The notes under the pieces were generated by a model. The model did not search any database. It saw only the letters and a list, made by a program, of their open reading frames with translations, and had not been told where the DNA came from. 64,000 nucleotides of DNA from Vreelandella arcis (GTDB lineage: Bacteria; Pseudomonadota; Gammaproteobacteria; Pseudomonadales; Halomonadaceae). This document shows, one piece after another, positions 47,395 to 56,628 of this stretch; the stretch's first letter is position 1, and each line of letters opens with the position of its first letter. Location: assembly GCF_900103865.1 (NCBI RefSeq), contig NZ_FNII01000001.1, positions 248,001-312,000 of the forward strand. Reading direction: 5' to 3'. A program made the translations under genes and the position numbers.

Positions 47395-47516
47395 ACCGTT
47401 CTCCATGATTGGATTGCGCAAGTCCGAGTGGCGGCCAAGCACTCTCAAGCGGCGAAGTTTAACGCCCTCTGCGTCTGCGTGCCATAATGGGCTCGTTACC
47501 GCTTGTGAGTACCGCT

Positions 47517-49211
47517 ATGCCCACCCCTCGCCCCAAAACGTTAGCCGAACTGCAGCGCTGGCGCCGCCTCCGAACACGGCGGCGCTGGTACAAGCGCAGT
47601 TTTCGCCTTCAGGTCATGGTGCTGGTGGGGCTGCTGCTGGCGGGCATGCTACTGGCCCAGGGTACTTACCTGAATTACCGTAAAGCTGAAATTATCAGCA
47701 TGCAAATGGGCGAGCGGGCCTTGGCAGTGGCCAAGACCGTGGCTTCAATGCCCGAGCTCATTGACGCCTTTGACGACGATAATCCCGCCAGCGTCATTCA
47801 GCCGCTTGCCGAGCGCGTGCGCCGTGAAACCGGCGCGCGTTACGTGGTGGTGGGCAATACGTTGGGCGTGCGCTATTCCCATCCAGTCGCAGAGCGCATT
47901 GGACTCACCATGGTGGGTGGGGATAACGCGCGGGCGCTTCAAGACGGTGAATCGTATGTGTCCGAGGCGACCGGTACCTTGGGCTCCGCGATGCGTGGCA
48001 AAACGCCGGTGCGCGATGAGGCAGGCAACATCATCGGCATTGTCTCAGTCGGGTTTATGCTGGATCGCGTCGCGATGGATATCGCGCGTTATAACAGCCT
48101 GGGTTGGACGTTAGTCGCGTTGATGATCGTGCTGGGATTTGCCGGCGCCTACTGGCTGTCGCAGCACCTCAAAAAGGTCATTTTAGGCCTGGAACCCTAT
48201 GAAATTGCCCGGCTGGCCATGGAGAAGGAGGCCATCCTACAATCGATTCACGAGGGTATTCTGGCGGTTAACCGTGAAGGCCATATTACCTTGGTCAATC
48301 AGCAAGCGCGGCGCTTCCTTAATTTGGACGATGAACACGTGCTGCTGGGCCAGCCCATCCGCGAGGTCGTGCCTAATTCACGGTTACTGGAGGTGCTCCG
48401 CCGGGGCGAGCAGGAGTTCGATCAGGCAATGTGGTTAGGCGATCATCCGGTGGTAGTGAACCGAGTGCCGATTTTGCACGAGGGCGAGATTGAGGGGGCG
48501 GTGGCCACCTTCCGCAGCCGTCGGGAGATTGTCGATCTTTCTCATGCGCTGACCCAGGCCAGCCGCGATGTGGATATGCTGCGAGCCCAGGCGCACGAGT
48601 TTTCCAATAAGCTGTATACCATTTCAGGTTTACTACAGCTCAAGCGCGTCGATGAAGCGTTGGCGCTGATTCACCAAGAAACCGAGCGCGCTCAGGCGCA
48701 GATGAGCTTTTTGATGCGCAGCGTGGCCGATACGGTGCTCAGCGGCACGCTTATGGGCAAACTGACCCGTGCCCGCGAGCTGGGGGTGACGCTGGAAATC
48801 GACGAGCAAAGTTCGCTCTCCTGCCAGCTAACACCGACGGGCCAAGAGGTTATGATGAGCGTGGTGGGCAACCTGCTGGATAACGCCTGCTACGCCGCTT
48901 TGCACGGGCAGAACGACCCGCCGCGCGTGCGGTTGTTTTTCACCGATTTAGGCGAGCAGTTGCTCATTGAGGTCGAAGATAACGGGCCCGGTGTGGCCCC
49001 TGAGCATGTTGAGTCGATTTTCAGCGAAGGCTTCTCAACTAAAGCCGGCCAGCATCAGGGTATTGGCCTGGCGCTGGTGGCGCGGCTATGTCGACAGCAT
49101 GGCGGCACCGTCACGTTGGAAGACAGTGAGTTGGGGGGAGCCTGCTTTATTGCCGTGTTGAACCGTTCGCTGTGCGCCAACGTAGACGCGTCATCGCCCG
49201 TGGTAAACTAA
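47517..49211 (+). CDS. CitA/DcuS-type sensor histidine kinase
   Basis: A 564-residue sensor of the citrate/C4-dicarboxylate class. TM1 is at about 33-55, a periplasmic PAS-like sensor at 60-190 (ARYVVVGNTLGVRYSHPVAERIG, SEATGTLGSAMRGKTPV), TM2 near 200, a cytosolic PAS at 230-330, phospho-acceptor His in AQAHEFSNKLYTISGLLQL, N-box LLDNACYAAL, and G-boxes EDNGPGV and GIGLALVARL. It is followed by its regulator and then tctCBA, so it probably senses the tricarboxylate imported by that system. The Met at 47517 or one at 47487 may start; neither has a strong ribosome site. Confidence 0.92.
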   Translation: MPTPRPKTLAELQRWRRLRTRRRWYKRSFRLQVMVLVGLLLAGMLLAQGTYLNYRKAEIISMQMGERALAVAKTVASMPELIDAFDDDNPASVIQPLAERVRRETGARYVVVGNTLGVRYSHPVAERIGLTMVGGDNARALQDGESYVSEATGTLGSAMRGKTPVRDEAGNIIGIVSVGFMLDRVAMDIARYNSLGWTLVALMIVLGFAGAYWLSQHLKKVILGLEPYEIARLAMEKEAILQSIHEGILAVNREGHITLVNQQARRFLNLDDEHVLLGQPIREVVPNSRLLEVLRRGEQEFDQAMWLGDHPVVVNRVPILHEGEIEGAVATFRSRREIVDLSHALTQASRDVDMLRAQAHEFSNKLYTISGLLQLKRVDEALALIHQETERAQAQMSFLMRSVADTVLSGTLMGKLTRARELGVTLEIDEQSSLSCQLTPTGQEVMMSVVGNLLDNACYAALHGQNDPPRVRLFFTDLGEQLLIEVEDNGPGVAPEHVESIFSEGFSTKAGQHQGIGLALVARLCRQHGGTVTLEDSELGGACFIAVLNRSLCANVDASSPVVN

Positions 49212-49268
49212 CGCTCCGCTGATTCACTAACATTAACAATGACGATTGTCGCGGTAAAAGGGAGCGCT

Positions 49269-50000
49269 ATGTCGGCGAACGAGTACGGTATTTTGGTAGT
49301 GGAAGACGATTTTCGCATTGCCGATATCCACCGCGCTTTTATTGAGCAGAGCGAGGGATTTAATGTGGTCGCGGTTGCCCGCAACGGTGCAGAAGCGCGC
49401 GAGCAAATGGCGCTCCATGCATCCCACATTCAGTTGGTATTGCTGGATGCTTACCTGCCCGATGTAGAAGGGCTGGAACTGCTCTGGGCGCTGCGTCGCG
49501 ATTACGTTCAGGTGGATATTGTCATGGTAACGGCCGCCCGCGAAGTGGACACCATCAGCGAGGCGCTGCGTGGGGGCGTGTTCGACTACCTTATCAAACC
49601 CATCGAAGCCAGTCGTATGCAGCAAATGCTGGCGCGTTTTCGCCGTGAGCGGGCAGCGCTGGCGTGCCGTAATGAAATGAATCAGGCCGAGCTTGACCAA
49701 GTGTTGGCCCGCTCGCAGCCAGCGGAAACCACGACGGCCAGCGGGCGCAGCCTGCCGAAAGGCATTGACCGTCTGACATTACGTTCGGTGGCAGAAGCGC
49801 TCAAGCAATCCCACCAGCCGCTGGCCGCCACTCAGGTGGCGCGGGCTATGGGGGCAAGCCGTTCCACGGCGCGGCGCTATTTAGAATATTTGGTATCGGT
49901 GCAAGTGGTCGACGCGGAATTGGGCTACGGTGATATAGGTAGGCCCGAACGACGTTATCGTTTGCGGACGGATACCAACGGCTGGCTGGAAGGCCTTTGA
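49269..50000 (+). CDS. CitB/DcuR-type response regulator
   Basis: A 243-residue regulator. The receiver domain has ILVVEDDFRIADIHR, phospho-acceptor Asp in LVLLDAYLPDVEG, T in MVTAAREV and K in YLIKPIEASR. The C-terminal half carries a helix-turn-helix (PLAATQVARAMGASRSTARRYLEYL) of the CitB family. The start at 49269 follows AGGGAG. It is 58 bases after the kinase and upstream of tctC, whose leader has matching inverted repeats. Confidence 0.93.
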   Translation: MSANEYGILVVEDDFRIADIHRAFIEQSEGFNVVAVARNGAEAREQMALHASHIQLVLLDAYLPDVEGLELLWALRRDYVQVDIVMVTAAREVDTISEALRGGVFDYLIKPIEASRMQQMLARFRRERAALACRNEMNQAELDQVLARSQPAETTTASGRSLPKGIDRLTLRSVAEALKQSHQPLAATQVARAMGASRSTARRYLEYLVSVQVVDAELGYGDIGRPERRYRLRTDTNGWLEGL

Positions 50001-50063
50001 GGCGCTTTAAAACCCCGATAAAACCCTTGAAACAGTGCTCGAAAAGCCCTTGAGAACGCCGCC

Positions 50064-50116
50064 GTGAACACAATGAACAAAATGCCCAAAATGCTCTTTT
50101 TGTGCTTTATGTTCAC
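50064..50116 (+). promoter_or_regulatory. TGAACA repeats in the tctC leader
   Basis: GTGAACA (50064-50070) and TGTTCAC (50110-50116) form an inverted repeat; a second TGAACA (50074-50079) follows the first after 3 bases. The spacing and position, 120-175 bp upstream of tctC, suit a CitB-type regulator dimer site. Bases 50117-50237 add a repetitive CATCACNAC stretch before the gene. Confidence 0.5.
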
Positions 50117-50237
50117 AAGCTTGTCGCTAGGGTCTGCCTTCTTCTAACGTTCGCAGCGTGAAGCACGATGCATCACCACAATACGCATCATCACAACACG
50201 CATCACTACAAAAACAGATTGAAACGTGGAGAACGCT

Positions 50238-51239
50238 ATGACTCTCAAGCCTTCCTTGAAGTACGTAACCCTGCTGGCCCTTCCGCTAGCTGCCGCTGCC
50301 ACCTTTTCCAGCACCGCCGCTGCTTTCGAACCCGAAGGTAAGGTTGAGTGTATTGCGCCGTCCGACCCAGGCGGCGGTTGGGACTTTACCTGCCGCAGCG
50401 TGGGTAACGTCATGCAGGAGCTCGATTTAGTACCCGGTAATGTGCAGACCATCAATATGGCCGGTGCCGGCGGTGGTGTGGCGTATGCGCATACCGTGAG
50501 CAAGCGCGCCGGTGACGACCATCTGCTGGTGGCAGCGTCCACCGCTACCACCACGCGCCTGGCTCAAGGGCAGTTCCCGGGGTTGACCGCTGATCAGGTC
50601 AACTGGGTCGGTGCGTTGGGCGCGGATTACGGCATTATCGCCGTGGCCGATGACTCCGAGATCGAAGACCTCAACGATCTGATGGATTCGCTCAAAGAAG
50701 ACCCGCGCAGCGTTAAGTTTGCCGGCGGTAGTGCCAAAGGCGGTTGGGATCATCTGAAAGTGTTGATTGCCGCTCAGGCAGCTGACGTCGAGAATCTTCC
50801 GCGCATTGCGTACCTGTCGTACAACAATGGCGGCGAAGCACTGACTCAGGTGATCGGTGGGCACGTTGATGCCTTCACCGGCGATATCACCGAAGCGCAA
50901 GGGTTTATGGAATCCGGCGACCTGCGCGTCCTGGCCGTGCTCTCCGAGGAGCGTCTGCCCGGCGATCTGTCTGACATCCCCACCGCCCGTGAGCAGGGCA
51001 TCGACGCACTGGGCCCCAACTGGCGCGGTTTTTACATGCCGGCGGATATCTCCGAAGAGGCTGAGACGTATTGGACCGATGCCATGGACACCATCTACCA
51101 GAGCGAAGAATGGAAGAATGTCATGAAACAGAACGGCTTGATGCCTTTCCACATGACCGCCGGTGAGTTCGAAGACTTCGTTCACAACCAGATCGATGAC
51201 ATCGAGCAGCTTTCTAAAGATATTGGATTGATTCAGTAA
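50238..51239 (+). CDS. tctC: Tripartite tricarboxylate transporter binding protein TctC
   Basis: A 333-residue periplasmic binder with a signal peptide ending TAAA near 28. The TctC/Bug pattern is clear: VECIAPSDPGGGWDFTCRS, TINMAGAGGGVAYAHTV, KFAGGSAKGGWDHLKV, IGGHVDAFTGDITEAQGFM and LGPNWRGFYMPADI. It delivers citrate or a similar acid to TctAB. ATG at 50238 has GGAG 7 bases upstream. Confidence 0.93.
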   Translation: MTLKPSLKYVTLLALPLAAAATFSSTAAAFEPEGKVECIAPSDPGGGWDFTCRSVGNVMQELDLVPGNVQTINMAGAGGGVAYAHTVSKRAGDDHLLVAASTATTTRLAQGQFPGLTADQVNWVGALGADYGIIAVADDSEIEDLNDLMDSLKEDPRSVKFAGGSAKGGWDHLKVLIAAQAADVENLPRIAYLSYNNGGEALTQVIGGHVDAFTGDITEAQGFMESGDLRVLAVLSEERLPGDLSDIPTAREQGIDALGPNWRGFYMPADISEEAETYWTDAMDTIYQSEEWKNVMKQNGLMPFHMTAGEFEDFVHNQIDDIEQLSKDIGLIQ

Positions 51240-51691
51240 TGACTTTCAACGACCGCATCTTTGGGGTCTTGATGATCGTCCTGGCCGTCGCGTACGGCTG
51301 GGGCGCCACTCAGTTCCCGGAGCCGTTTGGTGGGGCCGAGGCCGTCGGCCCCGACACTTTTCCCAAGTTGTTGGCCGTGGTACTGATCATTTCCAGCCTG
51401 TATATGATCGTTCGGCCTGATCCTGACCATGCCTGGCCCTGGAGCCGTACGGGTATCGAGCTGATTATCGCTGTCGTGGTGTTGATTCTCTACGCCATGC
51501 TGCTTCAGCCGCTGGGTTTTATTATCAGCACCACGCTTGCCGTGGGAACGCTTTGCTGGCGCATGGGCTCGCGCCCGGCCAACGCCTATATCACCGGGGC
51601 CGTCTCCGGGGTGGTGGTGTACTTCCTGTTTAGCTTTGCGCTGGATCTCGCCTTGCCGCTGGGTCTGCTGTCATTCCTGGAGGTGAACTGA
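51239..51691 (+). CDS. tctB: Tripartite tricarboxylate transporter small membrane subunit TctB
   Basis: A 150-residue protein with four membrane helices: MIVLAVAYGWGATQFPEPFGG, LLAVVLIISSLYMIV, IIAVVVLILYAMLLQPLGFI and the last in VVVYFLFSFALDLALPLGLLSFL. The PFGGAEAVGPDTFPKLLA loop is typical of TctB. It overlaps tctC and tctA by one base each, a tightly coupled operon. Confidence 0.93.
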   Translation: MTFNDRIFGVLMIVLAVAYGWGATQFPEPFGGAEAVGPDTFPKLLAVVLIISSLYMIVRPDPDHAWPWSRTGIELIIAVVVLILYAMLLQPLGFIISTTLAVGTLCWRMGSRPANAYITGAVSGVVVYFLFSFALDLALPLGLLSFLEVN

Positions 51692-53217
51692 TGGAAACTC
51701 TAGGTTACCTGATGGATGGTTTCGGCGTTGCGCTGCAGCCCCATAACCTGATGTTTGCCCTATTGGGGGCTTTTCTCGGCACCTTGATCGGCGCCTTGCC
51801 TGGGTTAGGCCCGGCCAACGGCGTGGCTATTTTGATCCCGTTGGCGTTCAGCCTGGGGCTCGCCCCGGAAACCGCCCTGATCATGCTGACCTCGGTGTAT
51901 GCCGGTGCCATGTACGGCGGGCGTATTTCGTCGATATTGCTCAATATTCCCGGCGATGAACCGGCCATGATGACCTGTCTCGACGGCTACCCAATGGCCC
52001 AGAAGGGCAAGGCGGCCGAAGCGCTGGCTATCTCTGCCATCGCTTCCTTCATCGGTAGTCTGGTGGCCACCGTGGGCTTGATTTTGCTGGCACCGCTGCT
52101 GGCTAAATTCGCCCTGACGTTCGGCCCGGCGGAATATTTCGCGCTCTTCTTGCTAGCGTTTGCCACCTTGGGCGGCATCACCGGCAAGAACCCCATCAAA
52201 ACGGTGGTCGCCGCCTGTATCGGCCTGATGATCGCCACGGTTGGGATCGACAATACCGGGGTGCAGCGCTACACCTTTGGCGTGCTTGAGCTCTTTGAAG
52301 GCGTAGACTTCATTATCGCTATCGTCGGTCTGTTTGCCATTTCCGAGCTGATGTTCTTCATCGAGGAGCGAGCCGGTGGCGGCAAGGAGAAGATGAAGGT
52401 CAACAAGCTCACGCTTACCTGGCGGGAAATCCGCGAGATTCTGCCCTCGAGCCTGCGTGGCGGGGTGCTGGGTTTCATCGCGGGTGTCTTGCCGGGCGCT
52501 GGCGCGTCGCTGGGTAGCTTTATCGGCTACACCCTGGAGAAGAAGGTCGTCGGCAAGAAGGGCTATTTCGGCAAGGGTGACCCACGCGGTGTGGCCGGCC
52601 CCGAGGCGGGCAACAACGGCGCCTCCAGCGGTGCGCTGGTGCCCATGCTGACCCTGGGCGTGCCGGGTAGCGGTACCACAGCGGTGCTGTTGGCGCTGTT
52701 GATCTCGCTCAACATCACCCCGGGGCCGTTGATGTTTACCCAGAACGCCGACATCGTTTGGGGCGTCATTGCGGCGCTGTTGATCGGTAACTTCTTGTTG
52801 CTGATCCTCAACATCCCGCTGGTGGGCATCTTCGTCAAGCTGCTTTCCGTGCCACCGATGTTCCTGTTGCCGATCGTCACCATGATCGCCTTCGTGGGTA
52901 TCTACTCAATCAGTAACACCACCTTCGACCTCTACTTCATGGTGGCTTTCGGGGTGGGCGGTTACATACTGCGCAAGCTGGAGATTCCGCTGGTGCCGGT
53001 GATTCTTGGCCTGTTGTTAGGGCCCGAGATGGAGAAAAACCTGCGCCATGCCATGGATATCTCCGATGGAGACTGGATGATTCTGTGGGACAGCGGCTTG
53101 GCCATTGGCCTGTGGGTCTTCGCGGGGCTAGGCTTGATCTTGCCGTATATCATCGGCCCCCTGCTGCGCCGTCGGATGCAAAATCCGATTGAAGAAGGCA
53201 CACCAGGAAGCGATTGA
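51691..53217 (+). CDS. tctA: Tripartite tricarboxylate transporter large membrane subunit TctA
   Basis: A 508-residue, about 12-helix subunit. Family landmarks: GALPGLGPANGVAILIPLAF, YGGRISSILLNIPGDEPAMMT, FIAGVLPGAGASLGSFIGYT and MLTLGVPGSGTTAVLLALL, which carry the two pseudo-symmetric G-rich loops of TctA. It ends the tctCBA operon and is followed by a terminator. Confidence 0.95.
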   Translation: METLGYLMDGFGVALQPHNLMFALLGAFLGTLIGALPGLGPANGVAILIPLAFSLGLAPETALIMLTSVYAGAMYGGRISSILLNIPGDEPAMMTCLDGYPMAQKGKAAEALAISAIASFIGSLVATVGLILLAPLLAKFALTFGPAEYFALFLLAFATLGGITGKNPIKTVVAACIGLMIATVGIDNTGVQRYTFGVLELFEGVDFIIAIVGLFAISELMFFIEERAGGGKEKMKVNKLTLTWREIREILPSSLRGGVLGFIAGVLPGAGASLGSFIGYTLEKKVVGKKGYFGKGDPRGVAGPEAGNNGASSGALVPMLTLGVPGSGTTAVLLALLISLNITPGPLMFTQNADIVWGVIAALLIGNFLLLILNIPLVGIFVKLLSVPPMFLLPIVTMIAFVGIYSISNTTFDLYFMVAFGVGGYILRKLEIPLVPVILGLLLGPEMEKNLRHAMDISDGDWMILWDSGLAIGLWVFAGLGLILPYIIGPLLRRRMQNPIEEGTPGSD

Positions 53218-53242
53218 TATATAACGCGTTCAATCCTGAAAA

Positions 53243-53277
53243 ACGGGGCGTCGACGAAAGTCGGCGCCCTGTTTTTT
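53243..53277 (+). terminator. Terminator after tctA
   Basis: A stem with ACGGGGCGTCGAC on one side and GTCGGCGCCCTGT on the other (two wobble or mismatched pairs) around GAAA, followed by six T. Confidence 0.88.
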
Positions 53278-53306
53278 TGTATGAGTAATGTGCCTGAAAG
53301 CGCCAC

Positions 53307-53354
53307 TGCGCGTTGGTGGTGCGCTCAACGGCGTGGATGCATGGTGAGGGTGCA
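53307..53354 (+). promoter_or_regulatory. Paired NtrC-like enhancer sites upstream of urtA
   Basis: Two 17-mers of the form TGC(A/G)(C/T)-N7-GTGC(A/G): TGCGC...GTGCG at 53307-53323 and TGCAT...GTGCA at 53338-53354. Their centres are 31 bp apart, about three helical turns, and the nearer is about 117 bp upstream of the -24 element. E. coli glnA has its strong NtrC pair 32 bp apart at -140/-108. Confidence 0.65.
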
Positions 53355-53461
53355 GTCGCAGGATGGATTTGCGCCTTTTTAGTGCATTTGGATGATTTTA
53401 GGCTTTTTAGAATTATTTTAAGTAACTGATTGTGCGTTCTTAAGTTGGTTATGTGTCAATT

Positions 53462-53477
53462 TGGCGCAGCCTTTGCA
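53462..53477 (+). promoter_or_regulatory. Sigma-54 promoter for urtABCDE
   Basis: TGGCGCAGCCTTTGCA matches the -24/-12 consensus with TGGC at 53462-53465 and TTGCA at 53473-53477 at exact spacing. The predicted start near 53489 leaves an 84-nt leader. Nitrogen control of urea uptake is known in cyanobacteria and others. Confidence 0.82.
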
Positions 53478-53572
53478 AATACTCCTTGCTAGTGGACGTG
53501 TACCAGCGCTTAGCGCTTGGCATACGAGGCCAATAAACGAGCCCCCAGCATAAGGGGTGCAAGGAGATTCAA

Positions 53573-54925
53573 GTGACCACTTTCCTACGCAAGACACACC
53601 CAAACACCGCTCGACTTTTCACCAGCGCCTTACTTAGCGCCGCCGGGATGGGGGCCAGCGCTCAAGCCATCGCCCAGGAAGAGGATCCGATCAAGGTCGG
53701 TATCCTGCACTCCCTCTCCGGCACCATGGCGATCAGTGAGACCGTCCTCAAAGATACCGTCGAGATGCTCATCGAACAGCAGAACGAAGCCGGTGGTTTG
53801 CTGGGTCGCGAGCTAGAGGCCGTCGTGGTAGACCCTGCTTCCGACTGGCCGCTGTTTGCCGAGCGCGCTCGTGAACTGCTCGACCAAGAGGAAGTCGACG
53901 TGATTTTCGGTAACTGGACCTCGGTTTCGCGTAAATCCGTGCTGCCGGTTGTAGAGGAGCTAAACGGCTTGCTGTTCTACCCGGTGCAGTATGAAGGCGA
54001 AGAGTCCTCGGAAAACGTCTTCTATACCGGCGCGGCACCTAACCAGCAAGCCATTCCTGCGGTTGAGTATCTGATCAATCAAGTGGGTATCGAGCGCTTC
54101 GCCCTGGTGGGTACCGATTACGTTTACCCGCGCACCACCAATCGCATCCTCGAAGCCTTCCTCAAAGATGAGCATGGCATTGCCGACGAGGACATCATGG
54201 TCAACTATACGCCGTTCGGTCACTCGGATTGGCAGAACATCGTGGCCGAAATACGTCGCTTCGGCGAAGAGGGCAAACCCACCGCGGTGATCTCAACGGT
54301 GAACGGCGACGCCAACGTGCCGTTTTATACCGAGCTTTCCAACCAGGGCATCGACGCGGCCGATATTCCGGTTATTGCTTTCTCGGTGGGCGAACAAGAG
54401 CTTACTGGTATCGATACCGGCCCGCTGGTTGGCCACCTGGCCGCCTGGAACTACTTCATGAGCGTTGATACGGACGCCAACTACGACTTTATCGACGCCT
54501 GGATTGAGTACACCGGCGACGATATGGCGGTCACCAACGATCCCATGGAAGCGCACTACATTGGCTTCAATATGTGGGCCGAAGCGGTGCGCAAAGCGGG
54601 CACTACCGACGTCGATACGGTCAAAGACGCGATTATCGGCGTGACGGTACCCAACCTTTCCGGCGGCTATGCGGCGATGATGCCCAATCACCACATCACC
54701 AAGCCGGTGCTAATTGGCGAGATTCAGGACAACGGCCAATTCGATATCGTCTGGCAAACGCCGTCTACCGTGGCGGGCGATGCCTGGTCGGACTACCTGC
54801 CGGGTTCGCGTGACCTGATTGCCGATTGGCGCAAGCCCATGGAGTGCGGCAACTTTAACGTCGTTAACGGCTCGTGCGGTGGCAGCACCGCAGCAGAAGA
54901 AGCCGAAGCGGCACTTGCAGAATAA
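53573..54925 (+). CDS. urtA: Urea ABC transporter binding protein
   Basis: A 450-residue periplasmic binder. After a signal peptide (cleaved near AIAQ, residue 35) the UrtA pattern follows: IKVGILHSLSGTMAISETVLKD, NEAGGLLGRELEAVVVDPASDW, GNWTSVSRKSVLPVVEELNGL, FYPVQYEGEE and HYIGFNMWAEAV. GTG start with AAGGAG 6 bases upstream. It captures urea at low concentration. Confidence 0.96.
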   Translation: MTTFLRKTHPNTARLFTSALLSAAGMGASAQAIAQEEDPIKVGILHSLSGTMAISETVLKDTVEMLIEQQNEAGGLLGRELEAVVVDPASDWPLFAERARELLDQEEVDVIFGNWTSVSRKSVLPVVEELNGLLFYPVQYEGEESSENVFYTGAAPNQQAIPAVEYLINQVGIERFALVGTDYVYPRTTNRILEAFLKDEHGIADEDIMVNYTPFGHSDWQNIVAEIRRFGEEGKPTAVISTVNGDANVPFYTELSNQGIDAADIPVIAFSVGEQELTGIDTGPLVGHLAAWNYFMSVDTDANYDFIDAWIEYTGDDMAVTNDPMEAHYIGFNMWAEAVRKAGTTDVDTVKDAIIGVTVPNLSGGYAAMMPNHHITKPVLIGEIQDNGQFDIVWQTPSTVAGDAWSDYLPGSRDLIADWRKPMECGNFNVVNGSCGGSTAAEEAEAALAE

Positions 54926-55008
54926 CACTACTACCTTGCTGCGCCGTTAAGCGCGGTGCGGCAAGGAGCACGCTATCTTCCCTTTTCTGATCACCAAAGG
55001 AAGAACCC

Positions 55009-56625
55009 ATGAGGCGTTTCCTTTCCCTAACGCTGATGTGCCTCCTGCTGCTAGGTATTACTGTCACCGCGCAGGCACAAACAGACAACGAGAACAGCAC
55101 CAATGATGATGCGGCCGCGCTCGAATTGCTAGAAGCGCTGGACGTTGAGTCTTACGCCGCCAAAGGCGAAGCGATCACCGCTATTTTGCAAAGTGACGAC
55201 GAGCGCGCCCGTGATTGGCTTCAGGCTCTGCTTGATGGTCGCTTACAGCGCACCGACGACGGTCGCTTTGTGCTGGTGCTCGAGAACCGTGGCCGCGACT
55301 GGCCGGTGGCCGATGTACTGACCGGCGAGGCGCTGGGTGAGATGTCTCGCCGCGAGCTGGATCGTATCGGCATCAATAACAACCTGCGCAATCAGCTGCG
55401 TAGCGCCATTGCGGTGGTGGATCTCTACTCGCCCAGCGTTGAGCGTCGACTCACCTCGGCAGAGCGCCTACTAGGCGAAGTCGATGCTGATTTAGTACCG
55501 ACCCTGAATGACTTGATCGAGCAGGAAGAGGACGACCAGGTGCGCTATCGCCTGACCCAGGCCGTGGCGATTTATCGCGCTGAAGAAGGCGAAATGGCCG
55601 GCGTTGAAGCCCTGGATGGTAGCCTGCACCCGCGCTCACGGGTGGCGTTAAGCCGAGCAGCCAATAGCGACGACCCGGTGGTTGCCAACGCGGCGGCGGC
55701 GTCCCTTGCGGGCATCGAGCAGCAGCTCAAAATCAACCGCGGCCTGGAAACGCTGTATTTTGGTTTAAGCCTGGGCTCGGTGCTGGTGCTCGCAGCGATT
55801 GGTCTGGCAATCACCTTTGGTGTCATGGGCGTGATCAATATGGCTCACGGCGAGCTGATTATGCTGGGTGCCTATACCACTTGGGCGATGCAGCAACTGT
55901 TGCCCGGCCAGCCGGGTTTAGCGCTGGTTCTGTCGATTCCTGCCGGCTTTATGGTGTCGGCGCTGGCGGGGATTGCTATCGAGCGCGGCGTGATCCAGTT
56001 CCTCAAAGGCCGCCCGCTTGAAACCCTGCTGGCGACCTTTGGCGTTAGTCTGATTCTGCAACAGCTGGTGCGTACGGTGATTTCACCGCAAAACCGTACC
56101 GTGATCACCCCGGAATGGATGAGTGGTTCGCTGGTGGTCAACGACGCGCTGTCGCTCACGCTCAACCGGATGTTCGTGCTGGGTTTTGCGCTGGTGGTGT
56201 TTGCGGGCCTGATGCTGATTATGCGCCGTACCCGACTAGGGCTTGAGGTGCGCGCCGTGACCCAAAATCGCGCCATGGCGCGTTCAATGGGCATTCGCGC
56301 TACCCGCGTGGATATTATGACTTTTGCGCTGGGCTCCGGCGTGGCCGGTCTTGCCGGTGTCGCGCTATCCCAGCTCACCAACGTCGGGCCCAACCTGGGC
56401 CAGAACTACATCATCGATTCTTTCATGGTGGTGGTGTTCGGCGGCGTGGGTAATCTATGGGGCACGCTGGTCGCCGGCCTCTCGCTTGGGGTCATCAACC
56501 AGGTGCTGGAACCCTGGGCAGGCGCGGTGCTGGCCAAAATCATTGTGCTGGTATTTATCATCCTGTTCATTCAGAAACGCCCGCGTGGACTCTTCCCGCA
56601 GAAGGGCCGGGCTGCGGAGGGCTAA
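55009..56625 (+). CDS. urtB: Urea ABC transporter permease UrtB
   Basis: A 538-residue permease. A signal peptide and periplasmic region of about 230 residues (repeat-like helices) precede the LivH-type core, where MGVINMAHGELIMLGAYTTWA and NLWGTLVAGLSLGVINQVLEP mark the translocation domain. The long N-terminal extension is characteristic of UrtB. It is 83 bases after urtA, the largest gap in the operon. Confidence 0.95.
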   Translation: MRRFLSLTLMCLLLLGITVTAQAQTDNENSTNDDAAALELLEALDVESYAAKGEAITAILQSDDERARDWLQALLDGRLQRTDDGRFVLVLENRGRDWPVADVLTGEALGEMSRRELDRIGINNNLRNQLRSAIAVVDLYSPSVERRLTSAERLLGEVDADLVPTLNDLIEQEEDDQVRYRLTQAVAIYRAEEGEMAGVEALDGSLHPRSRVALSRAANSDDPVVANAAAASLAGIEQQLKINRGLETLYFGLSLGSVLVLAAIGLAITFGVMGVINMAHGELIMLGAYTTWAMQQLLPGQPGLALVLSIPAGFMVSALAGIAIERGVIQFLKGRPLETLLATFGVSLILQQLVRTVISPQNRTVITPEWMSGSLVVNDALSLTLNRMFVLGFALVVFAGLMLIMRRTRLGLEVRAVTQNRAMARSMGIRATRVDIMTFALGSGVAGLAGVALSQLTNVGPNLGQNYIIDSFMVVVFGGVGNLWGTLVAGLSLGVINQVLEPWAGAVLAKIIVLVFIILFIQKRPRGLFPQKGRAAEG

Positions 56626-56628
56626 GCG

